Below are positions 25,601 to 37,600 of a stretch of DNA of 64,000 bases, in pieces (the stretch's first letter is position 1; each line of letters opens with the position of its first letter). This DNA comes from Spirodela intermedia (Eukaryota; Streptophyta; Magnoliopsida; Alismatales; Araceae). Location of the stretch: NCBI GenBank assembly GCA_902729315.2, contig LR746271.1, positions 2,750,001-2,814,000 of the forward strand, in the 5' to 3' direction. Made by a program: the position numbers and the translations under genes. A model generated the notes under the pieces. It made no database searches. It saw only the letters and a program-made list of their open reading frames with translations, and was not told the DNA's origin.

Positions 25601-28600
25601 TTCCTCGTTGTAATAAGCTGAATGTTTATTTGCCCTAGGTAATGTGACAAAGTTGGTTTTATCAGTCATAAGTTGGTTCTTTGAAAAGTGATATAGATTA
25701 GCTTATATTCTTACTAATATGAGTGCCTGTTTATATCCTTAGTCATAAGTTGCTTATATTCTTACTTCAAGTATATTTTTGGACTTTCAACCTTCATCAG
25801 CGAAAATCTATCTCATCATGGAAGTTCTTGACGAACAAACCATTTCTTGATCCAGACTCTTAAAATGATGCCTCTAGATTCTCATTCATTTTTCCCTCAT
25901 GTCTTTATCGCGTTTTTCTCCCAAATAGATTTCATGAGTACAAGGAAATGGCATTCAAGGACTACCTCTCATCCCTAATATCATCGCCATGTCATGATCA
26001 TTATAATCCCTGGCCCTTATCTTCTGATCACCTTTTCATCTAACTTCTGGTGTATTATTTCCCTTTGTGGGAAGCAGGAGAGCCATGCATTGATAGTAGT
26101 GATAAACTTTGGTACCTTGCTCCCGTGAAAATTATTGCAAACTAGGAAATTGCTCATTATCCACACTATTTGATATGGGCATAGCGTTGTTCCTCTTCCT
26201 AAGGCTTATTAGATACTCTGTTTTCTATGCCTGCCCTTTACATATCTCTGGTCTGTTTTTCCATTAGCAAAAGCATAAGCCTATCAGCCAAAGCTAGATT
26301 CGAAGCCAATTATTTTCATTAACAGTGCACATGAGGGGCGTGAGCTGTCAAAGGCATATCCTCCTACAGAAATATTTTATGCGTTGAGGATTAACTTCAT
26401 CTTTGTTGAGGATTAATGATCCACATGAGTTAATTTGCGTCTACCACTCCCTTAGGGCTAAATATTTACTGTTTTCTGCTTACTAAAAAATTTCACTGCC
26501 TTCTTTTTTTTTCTCTTAACACTAGTTTGAGGTTCCCTTGCTGAAAAAAGTCACAGAACGTTTTCAATGCTCAAGTCTTTCCTCAGGGCAGTCATCTAAC
26601 TACCGAGTTTATAGCCCAATGGATTATTAGGCATCTAAAACATTGGTCTCATTGAAGAAGGCTCAGTTATGCTGTGTATTGAATGTCACACAGCCTGAAC
26701 TTCTTAGATTGAGTAATCGCCTTCCTTTCTTCTATGTAGAAATGTCTTCTACCGGACATTTAAAGAAGCAACAATTGAAATATCTTGACACGCCCTGTCT
26801 TGATAGTGTTTGGTTCAGTCTGACGGAAATGTAGATGTAGCAAAGAGTTACACTAAATGTCACAAGGGAGTGTCTCTTTTGTTCCCTTTGTCCTTTCATT
26901 AGACTATTTTCGTGATTAAGGGTTTTGAACAGAGGTCATTTATCAGGTTTTTGAAGTTTTTATGCGGCAAGAAAAAGTTAATGAACTTTAAAGTTTCTTG
27001 GAAAAGTAAAAATGCTAGATAGCTATAATTGAATGCCGTCAAATAATCCTAGATGATGCATAGTCTGTCATCCTTTTGATTCTCTTAAATTTTTCAAAAT
27101 CAATGACGGCTGTGTTGATTTATTTTATCTTTTTTTTATCATCCTTCAATATTTATTTATCGACCAATGCTTATGACTAAGGATTTTGAATGCATGAGGT
27201 GGTTATGTAGGTTTTAAAAGTTCCATGTGACGAGAAAAAGCCATGAAGCTTCTTCAAGTTATGTAAAAATCTCGAGGGGGAAGACAGCTGTAATGGCATA
27301 GAGACAAATAATCCTAGATAGAGCTTGCTCTTTTGATTCCTTCGTTTTATTTTTTCTAAATCAATGAATTGTGATTGTTCTGTTTTCCATGAACTTGCTT
27401 TTCTCTTACCATCCTTCTTCATTGTTCTTCCCAGTTAAATAGAAGGAAATATGGCAAGTGCCTCTGCCACCCATAGTTCTGATTTGAGAAAATCCAAATT
27501 CTAAATATTAATCTCTTCCATTCATCTTAAGGCCTTTCAACATATCAGAAACACTAGCAAAAAAGTAGACTGAATATACAGTCAGCACCGTTGAATTCAT
27601 CCTCATCCTTTGTACATTGGGCGAATCTGGTTAATAATATTCACTATAGTAATAGATTTAGAGCCCCTATGCTAGTATTTGCTTTAAAGAGTCGCTAACA
27701 TTGATTAGGGTTGGAATTAAATGTCAATTACTGTCTACTGTAAGGTATGAGGTCATAACTTGAAGTCCTCCGTATTCGCTTTATTCGTTGTTACTTTAAC
27801 TGAGAGAATCTTCCCAGATATTGTCAATTGACTTGTGCAATGTGTTCTCATATACTTCATTTTTTCAGTAATTTATTCGTTTCTGACGTTTTGCTTCAGT
27901 GTCTCATCTGAGCGAGCTTTTTTCAGTGATCTACTGTCTACTGCTGCATTTCATAATGTCATCTGCGTTTTCATGTGCTCATGCGTTTCAGCTTGATATG
28001 TGTTATTGATCCAGTGATACTATTGGAATAACTGATATAGATCTAATGGCTTTCAGGGGAGATGCCAATGGGCAAAATGGTTGCTATTTTCAAAGGTCAT
28101 AGGTCGTGAGTATGATGCATCATTTGCCAATGCTCGGTCAATTTTACCTAATCATGCCATTCAGCATGATAGCCTTACTCTTTTAGATGTTGATGAAAGA
28201 ATCTGCACGGTTGATGATATGGCTAAAGGAGGAGGAGAAAAAATGGCTTTAGCTACTCTAATGTATGCACCTGTTCCCATCCAGAAGTGCTTGTTTTGGG
28301 GCAGTGTCAACAGGAACTCTAGGTCTTCGTTCCAGTGCACATTGGAGAATCTACAAACTGGTCTCCAGAAATTCCCCACACTTTGGTCCACTCTTGTTTC
28401 AGCTTGCACTGGACATGATTCAGATGCCAATCCTACGAGCATGAATAACCAAAGCGGTTGGCTTCTTGCTGTACTGAATTTCTTTTGTCTTGCTTGCATG
28501 GTCTTCTACACTTTTGTGGTTGTCAGACTTTTACTCAGGTTTTCTTTGCAGTGCTGAGCCGGTCCCTTTCACCAGACTACTTGAAATGGCGTGATAATGT

Positions 28601-31600
28601 TTTTTCCTCCGCTGGAGGTGATACTTCTTTGGTACAAATGCTTCCATTCTGGCTCCCTAAACCTATCAGGAGATTGGTCAAGCTCTTTGTCCAGGTTTCT
28701 TTTTGCACTGATTCTCTGTTGTCAAATGAATACTACTTGTCAGCATTTCAATGATTTACCTTTTGGTTGCGAATATTAATTGATAAGTTGCCTGAGGTGA
28801 ACACTGTCACTTTCTGAGTGGGAATAAGTTTGAATGGGTGCTTAACTAGAAGATTCCTTGAATTCAAGAGAGTGTTCTTTAACTTTTTGTCCTTATTAAA
28901 CAACATTTTCGTATTTAGTTCTCTAGAAACTTTATTTATTTTCAAAAATTTAAACTAGCATGCCTCATAATGACTTGGTGATTTCACATTTTAAGCCGGA
29001 TTGGAAACTGAATTTGTTAATGTTGGCATTGGTTGAGCTATCTGGTTTTGTTTGCACGTGAAGCCTTCAAGTAGGATAACATATGTGAATCCTGTAAATG
29101 GAAGAGATTTCATTGATGCGAGTTAATGATTGTTGAGATGTGAATGAAAAGTTTAGTTGAAGCCCAACATATTTAGTCATATGGGAGATGCTGGCATTGT
29201 ACCTACAAATCTTGGCCAAATTAAGGGAATGCCATTTAAAATGCATTGGGCAGAGGCAGCGGTCCCTCAGGACAGGGCAAAGAACACGAAACGGAGTTCA
29301 TAAGAATTGCCAAAATGTAACTCTTGACATCACAATCCATTAGAATTTTCAATGGGATACAGTGTCGTCTTTGTCTATTGATATCAAGTCTTAAGAGTAT
29401 TGATTCTTCTTTTTTTTTTTTAATATTGGCATTATGGGCATGTTTTCTACTTGTACACGGTTATAATTGTCATCAATAGGTTTCAGCCTATAAATTCAGC
29501 CCCTCTTTTGAGCTATTTTTCGCACTTTCCAGGTTTCTTTAGACTTTTGTCAGCTGTCGTCTGTTTGGTTATGTCAAAAGGCAATGTATGGTAATGACGG
29601 TGATCAAAATCATAATTTTAATTTGCTACCATGGTTATATGTAGTCTTTAACGTTGTTTATTTGTTTCCTTGACGTTTATAGTTATATTCAAAGCTAAAG
29701 ACGTCAGTCTGGTCCTAAGCTTTCCGAATAAAAATATTCCTAGCTCTATATTTATACACTCTTCGCCATGTACTTCATAAGGTTGAGTTCTTCATACGTG
29801 TCTTTGCAGGGTCCTCTAGGATGGCATACATCAGCAGAAGCAAAACCTGCTGGAGAAGCTCTGCCTTTGAGAGAGAGTGCTTACATCAACACAAAGAAGA
29901 GTGCATTGTTTAATGGCGTATCTTGTGAAGCTTCTATAGACAAAAGTATCAAGGAAGAGCTATATTCTTCTCTTGAGGTAGGTTTTCTTTTTTGTGAGAT
30001 TGTAGCTCATCAGTGTTATTACTCTCTTTAAATTCATTTTATTTTTTAGTAGTTACTGTAAAATTATGGGAGACCTACAAACGAAGCGTTAAATTGTTGC
30101 ATTATCCAGATGTAATATTTTTTCCTGTCAGCCAGTATTGGATTCTGTGTGTGAGAAGGGAAATGCATTGATGCAGCTGGCATCTTTGGTATTGAAATAT
30201 TTGGCTCTCCCAGTCAGTCGTCACATTGTCCATTTACTAAGAAAAAGGCCTGAAATGCATGATCCTTTGTTTAAAATCATGACACACATTCATATGTACT
30301 CCAAGACCTGACCTGCTAAAACCTAATCTAAGAATGCCTGAAGACTCTCCTCTCTCTTTGCATGTTTACATTGGACATGCGAGGGAAGCAGTGACCTTTC
30401 TCCCAAATGATTCTTAAACGTAGTTAAATGAAACTATTCATTGTTCCCTTCATTGAGATACTACAATATTTGGCATCCTAAATGGCATATATTGTATTTT
30501 TTCTATTACATATATTCATTAAACTGGATGCAGCAGGCGCCAGTAGTTCTCCCATCCCCTCCCCTCCCACCGTCTCCTGTACTAGATTTCTATTTAGCAC
30601 TTAAACATCTTAGCTTTTGGTTTATTTGTTCTGCAGACGGTTCTTTAATGATGTTTTTTTTCCCTCTTGTTTGCCTTCGTGATTTTCTCAACGTGATGTC
30701 TTACATTGTTGGCCATTGAATTTGATTTAAAATAGTTTCAGGGTTGTGCCACCGTTAGATATTAGAGATATATCTCTATATATGGGAAGGAAAATATATT
30801 GGGGTCGATTAAGTGAAAATCTCTGCATAGTTTTTACAAAACTTAACAGAAAATGCATCAAATGGGTGACTGAGCTACCCCGCCTTGGAGTTTCCAAACC
30901 CTGGATTGGACTGTAAGTTCTTGTGTGGTGCCATGTTCATTGAGAAGCCCGAGTGGGCAAAATCCTTCCATAAACATGAATGAAAAATAGATATTACATA
31001 GCTGACTAAGTACAATAGCTCTCAACCATGGTCAGGACAATTCTATGGTGTAATATGGAGCGGATCGTGTAAGGGTAGCCTGCCAAAATGATTGGCACAA
31101 TCCTATAGTTCATCGTAGTTTCTAAGTTAGAAAATTTCATAACTTCGGGTTAAAAAAACTTATCTATCTTGTTGCTAAATTGGGCTGTGGTCCCACTCTT
31201 GTCCGTCCTTGGCGGCTTTCCAGGGAATCCTACGATGTCATGGTCTCTTGGTCCGGGCATATTTCTTTTGGACAATATGGTTATGTTTTCTTCAGTGTGC
31301 ATCACTTTCATTGTTTGAATATTCATACATATTCATACTTGTCAACCTCTCACGTTATAAATAGAGAAAAACTCAACTTTTACCTAATCATTTTCTTTTG
31401 CACTTCCACCTCTAAATTCTGGTTGATTTTCTTCGTGTTAATTACATTTGTGTTGATTTTCTAATTTGAAAATGGCCCAGGACAACACATTTGCAATTGA
31501 GCATCATTTGCATCGCAGCCGTGCACTTGGAGTTTTCAGCCATCTGCTTGGTTTACGAGCTCGGAAGTATAAATCAATGCATGGTCATCAACAAGTTTCT

Positions 31601-34600
31601 GGAGGTTCTATGCCTTTTCTAACCAACGTACAGGCTGATGTTCAGGCACTTTTAGAGCCCCTGACTGAGGATGAAGGACCGGTTATCTCATCTGTATGTT
31701 TCGTTTTCTTCTTCAGTCTTCCAATCTTTCAATTTGATGTCCAACCTTACTGGTACTGTATGGAATTCGGATTGGTGAAGCCCATGCACTGTGCTGTCAC
31801 ATTTCAAGTCTCTATCTTTAAAATTAAACTGCAAGCATAAAATTAACAGATGATGCCTTGAGGTACTTGAAGGTTGTGTTTTCGATAATCCGATTTTCTG
31901 TCGGTTGCATAACTTCACTTTTTGGTGATTATGTTCTCTATATCTTCATGGGACTGATTTTTCTGCTAATGAAATTTTAGGTGATGCCATTGGCTATCAT
32001 GAACTTCGAGAATTCTGCCTTGGTTGCGACATGTGCTTTCCTTTTGGAGTTGTTTGGTCTCTCTACTAGCATGCTTCGTGTTGACATTTCAGCTCTACAG
32101 CGTATTTCTTCATATGATAAGACTATGAGGAACAGTGTACATTTTAATCACGTCATATCAACGGACACTGCCTTTCACTCATTTTCTCAAGAAGGTGGTC
32201 AAACAGCTTCTCTTGCAAGAGCATTAGCAGATAATTACCAGCGGCTTATTGATCTTGGTATTCTTCATCATAAAGATTCACCTGTTCCCATTGAATCCTG
32301 TAAGCAGCCACCCGGGACCCTTGTTACTGTTCTGCAGCATTTGGAGAAAGCAAGTTTACCGTCATTGGATAATGGCAAGACATGTGGATCTTGGCTGAAA
32401 AATGGAAGCGGAGATGGTACTGAATTTCGATCTCAGCAGGAGGCTGACAGCAAACATTGGAGTCTAGTTCCAGAATTTTGTCGGATGCATCGTCTTCCCT
32501 TGAGCACAAAATATTTGGCTTTACTAGCAAAGGACAATGATTGGGTACTCCTGTTTCTTTTATTCTCGTTCTTAGTCCAGGTAAAATTTATTTCTCCAAT
32601 CCTCATCTTGTTGGTGTCTTGTAGGTTGGATTTCTTACTGAAGCACAGCTTGGGGGATTTCCAATTGACACAGTCATCCAAGTGGTAAGTTTACTTTACA
32701 ACCTCCGAGCATGTTAGAGTGAGGAATGTTTTGTGTAACCTTTTATTACTATATTGTCCTAATATCTATATTCACCGTGTATCATAGTTGGCCAGGACTC
32801 TAACTACGACTTATATACCTTCATGGGATAGTGATTCTTTCAGAACTTTTATGAATGGTTGTTTCGTCTATGATACAGTTGTCTACGTTATGACTTGTCT
32901 GCCTGTAATATCTTAGGCATCTAAAGAGTTCAGTGATCTGCGGCTCAGGCTTCACATATTAACGGTTCTCCGAAGTATGCAATCAATGAGAAAGAAAACT
33001 AATTCCCCGACAAGTTCAACATCAACAAGGAAGTTCAGTGAAATGTCATTTGCTGAAAATAGCAGTATAACCCCTGTAGAACTCTTTTCACTTGTTGCGG
33101 ATTGTGAAAAGCAGAAGAATCCTGGTGAGGTCCTTTTACAAAGAGCAAAGGACCTGCGCTGGTCTTTACTAGCAATGATTGCTTCATGTTTTCCGGATGT
33201 CTCTCCTTTGTCATGCTTGACAGTTTGGTTGGAGATCACTGCAGCAAGGTGGTTTCAATGAACTTTTGAATTATTAATTTAATATTAGTTCAATCTTGCC
33301 CATCTATTATATGCTTTTAACATGATCCTGAAAGGGATGTTAGGCATTTTGTTACTTTTTAGTCTGAAATTTCTTTTGTTTTCCATCTTGTTGCTACTTC
33401 CAGGGAAACCTCATCTATCAAGGTTAATGACATTTCCTCCCAAATTGTGAGAAATATTAGAGCTGCTGTCAAATCAACAAATGCCCTCTCGATCAACAGT
33501 AAATCTGTTTCATTTCATTATAACAGAAGGAATCCAAAGAGGCGGCAGTATTTGGAGTCCGAATCAAGAGATTGCTCGGCAGTTTCTCCTTCAAATATTC
33601 CAGATCCTTCGATTTGCCCTGGTGTTACTGTTGCTGAAGTAACTACTGCTGAAAAGGAAATATTGATTGGAGCTAATGAAGAAACAAATTTTTTTCGTGA
33701 TCCTGAAGAAGCATTGCTGTCCCTCTCAAATATGGTTGCTGTTCTTTGTGAGCAGCAATTGTTTCTTCCTTTGCTCAGAGCCTTTGATATGTTTCTACCA
33801 TCCTGTTCTCTCCTTCCTTTTGTGCGCTTTCTTCAGGTCTGATATCGATGCTTCAGATCCTTGACAGAAAATTATTATAATGTATGCATCATTTTTCACC
33901 CAGCATCTGATACCAGAATTTTCAACTTTTTCTCTTGCTCTTTCTCTTTTTGATGGTTGAAGGCATTTTCTCAAATGCGACTCTCAGAGGCGTCAGCTCA
34001 CTTGGCATCATTTTCAGCAAGAATTAGGGAAGAACCATATCATCTAAACTTAAATGCTGCAAGAGATGGAAAGATTGGTGCTCCGTGGATAAGCACCACC
34101 GCTGTAAAAGCTGCAAATGCTGTACTGTCAACATGTCCGTCAGCATATGAGAAAAAATGCTTGCTGCAACTTCTGGATGCTGCGAACTTTGGTGATGGGG
34201 GAGCTGCAACTACATGCTTTCGGCGGGAATACTGGAAAGTTAATGTGGCTGATCCTCTGCTATGCAATGACAATGATGTTTGCTTAGGAAATGAAGTCCT
34301 TGATGATGCTTCAGTTTTGATGGCACTGGAGAGAAGTGGGAAATGGGAGCAAGCTCGTAATTGGGCAAAGTTGATGGAATCAAGTGGCGAGACTGGGAGA
34401 TCCTCAGTTCACCATGTTACTGAAATGCAGGTAAGATATGGCAAGTCTGATAATTCTGTAAATTTTATTTTCAAATGATGAATGAATCTCAGAATGTGTA
34501 GACCGATGGAATCCACTAAAATAACTGAACTTTTGTAGCATGCATTCGATCACTGATGCAGTCGACATGTGTGGTGCTCTCAATTGTAATTATATTTACT

Positions 34601-37600
34601 TGTGAAATGTTAGAGTTTTCTACTTATAATCAAGATCTCACTTATGAAGGGAATTAAAGTGTAGATGCTATCATGAAATTTGGCACTTTAAATGTTAATG
34701 CTTGCCGTTTCAAATGACATTCTTAATTGCTTTCAACAATTTTGAAGTAATATCATTTCAGCTAGCTGTGGTTGCCTATGGGTGCTACCATGGAACTGTA
34801 TGCTTGTTAAAAATCTCGTTGTTTCCTTCTTCGGTTGACTTCATTAAAAACTTTTACTGTTGGAAGTAATACCATTTAATCCAGCCATAGTTGTCGATAG
34901 TAGAAACCTGTGAAATGAGGATATCGGAGTTTATTTAAATGGGAGCAATTTACTTGTGACTGTTCTGAATAAATGTTGTATAATGATTACCTTGTAGGAA
35001 TTAATCAGTTTTTCTAATTGGAGTCCATTTCATTATTCCATCGCTGTTGATTGTCTATTGGACTGTATTTCAGGCTGAGGCCATGGTAGCAGAATGTAAG
35101 GAGTTCCTTTGGGATGTTGCAGAAGAGAGAACTGCTCTATGGAGCCACTGTCAGAGACTTTTTGTTCGTGATTCCCTTCCTGCACTACAGGTCATGCTTT
35201 TCCCAGATGCAGATATGCATATTGACAGGCCTGTGTCCGTTGGGTATGTTCAGATTTTGTCTTAATGATGTTCGCTTCTGTTTTTAATTCAGGCGGGGAA
35301 GTTTTTTCTAAGGCATGCGGAAGCTATGGAGAAAGAGATTCCGGCTAGAGAAGTGCATGAAATCCTCCTCCTTTCTTTACAATGGTTAAGTGGAACTATG
35401 ACTGAGTCTAGCCCGTAAGTTTTCCCCCAACAATTTTCTGCGCTTTGTATTATGTTTTTAAACTGATATTTCATCTGCGTCGTATACAGAGTTTATCCAT
35501 TGCACCTTCTCCGAGAGATTGAAACTAGAGTTTGGCTCTTAGCTGTAGAATCAGAGTCTCAATCCACGACTGATCATGATCATTATGTGCCTAGTTCTCT
35601 CCAGAACCCACCTGGTGGAAATAGCACGAGCGTTATAGAACATACTGCGACTATCATTGCAAAAATGGATAATCATATGAATACCGTGCAAATAAGAGCT
35701 AAGGAGAGGAGTGTAGCAAGGGAAAGCAATCAGTTACAACCCCGGCATTGGCTATCCTCAGATGCAAGTTCTCTATCTGCGGCTGGGAACAGTACAAAGC
35801 GAAGAGGCAAAGTTTCTGTCAAGCCAAGTCTGTCATTTATGGATAATACACACAAGGATACCGAAACTGCCGAAAATCCCAGTGCTTCCCACACTAATAA
35901 GACCAACAGTTCATTGTTGAGACAATATCATGTAGAGAATGTGAAAATAGAGAGCGCATTTTTAGGATGGGAAGAACGATTGAGACCTGCTGAGTTGGAG
36001 ATGGCTGTCCTTTCATTATTGGAATTTGGGCAAGTAACAGCTGCTAGGCAGCTTCAGCAGAAACTCTCTCCAGCAAGTCCACCATCTGAACTTATAATCA
36101 TTGATGCTGCATTAAAAATCGCATCTATTCTATCACCCAGCACCAGTGGAAAAATTTCTGTATCTGCTTTGGATCCTGAACTGTCTTCAGTTATTGAATC
36201 GTATGATATCAATTGTAGAGACAACTGTGACTTGCTACAGGTTTGGTTTTAAGATTCAGTTATTTTATTTGTCACGTTCGTTTCTTCATTCTCATACCTC
36301 ATCGAAAATGTGATAAATTCAGTTGTATTTGGAGCTTTTCCTAGTTTTTGTTTGTTGCTGTGACTATGCTTTGAATACTGATGAGAAAATTTTAAATATT
36401 GTTTCCTAGGATCTGAGTGTGGGTCGCTGCCATATTCTTCTTATTGCTCTTTTACAGGTTCTGGAAACATTGACCACGAAGTGTAGTGAAGGTTGTGGGC
36501 GTGGATTGTGCAAGAAAATTGTAGCGGTTGTTAAAGCAGCAAATGTTCTCGGCCTGTCATTCTCAGAGGCATTTGAAAAACGTCCTATTGAACTTCTTCA
36601 GTTGCTCTCTCTCAAAGCACAAGATTCACTGGAAGAAGCCAGGTTACTTGTGCTGACCCACACCATGCCTCCAGCAAGCATTGCAAAGATTCTTGCAGAA
36701 TCCTTTTTGAAGGCATGGTTTCTCAATAGTTTGTTCGTTCGATGAAACTTAAGATGTTTTATTATAACTTGAACGTGCATGAAAACGGTCCTAATCCTCC
36801 TTTCAGGGACTGCTGGCAGCGCATCGTGGAGGATATATGGATTCTCAAAATGATGAAGGACCTGCTCCTCTCTTGTGGAGGTTCTGTGACTTCCTAAAAT
36901 GGGCTGAACTTTGTCCATCTGAACAAGAAATTGGGCATGCACTTACACGTTTAGTTATGACTGGACAAGAAATACCACATGCATGTGAGGTATTATGTAC
37001 TTCCATAATGTTTTATTTGTTGAATAAATTATTCTGGTTGTCATTTTAAAAACATGACAACCATCTTGCTCGATTGACACTATGATGCAAGTTTTCAAAT
37101 TTTGATTTAGCATGAAATTGTATTGGTCGTGGGAAATTGATCTCAGATTATTTTTGTGTAGTTGAGCCTTAAAGGAAGATGTTATTATTTTCTTGAATCA
37201 TTCCGCCTGAAGACATGTTTTTTTCACCTTTATATAATAAAAAAATATGAAAGGGCCTTTTTGTGGAACTGACATAGGAAAATAGTAACTAGGGTAGTCT
37301 GAAGTACCTCCGGGAAATCATAGATAAGCCAGTTGTAGTTTCCGGATAGAGATGGAAAAATTAAATGAGGACAGGCTGTTAGGGAGATGAACATGAAAAC
37401 TTTAAGTGCATTCATTATAGCATATTTGTGGAAACTGCGCCTGCTGTTGTAGATAATCAGGAGAGTTGAATTGTATAGACCTCATAAATGACAATTATAT
37501 GACCTTGCTCATGATGATATGAGACCCATGAGGTTGATGTCAAGCCTTCAAACATAAAACATGTCCATACTTCTAGATTACGTGTAGCAGAGGTACAAAG

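Larger units (their letters stand above)
24184..28056 (+). other. Intron 9 of spatacsin gene (3873 nt)
   Basis: Donor TCTGCT|GTAAGT and acceptor GGCTTTCAG|GGGAGA. The join gives the conserved block WAKWLLFSKVIGREYDASFA in exon 10. The intron holds a GC-rich insert (about 24590-25090) and a 260-bp-period tandem duplication (about 26915-27425). Other open frames (26643-26834) carry no recognisable motif. Confidence 0.85.
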
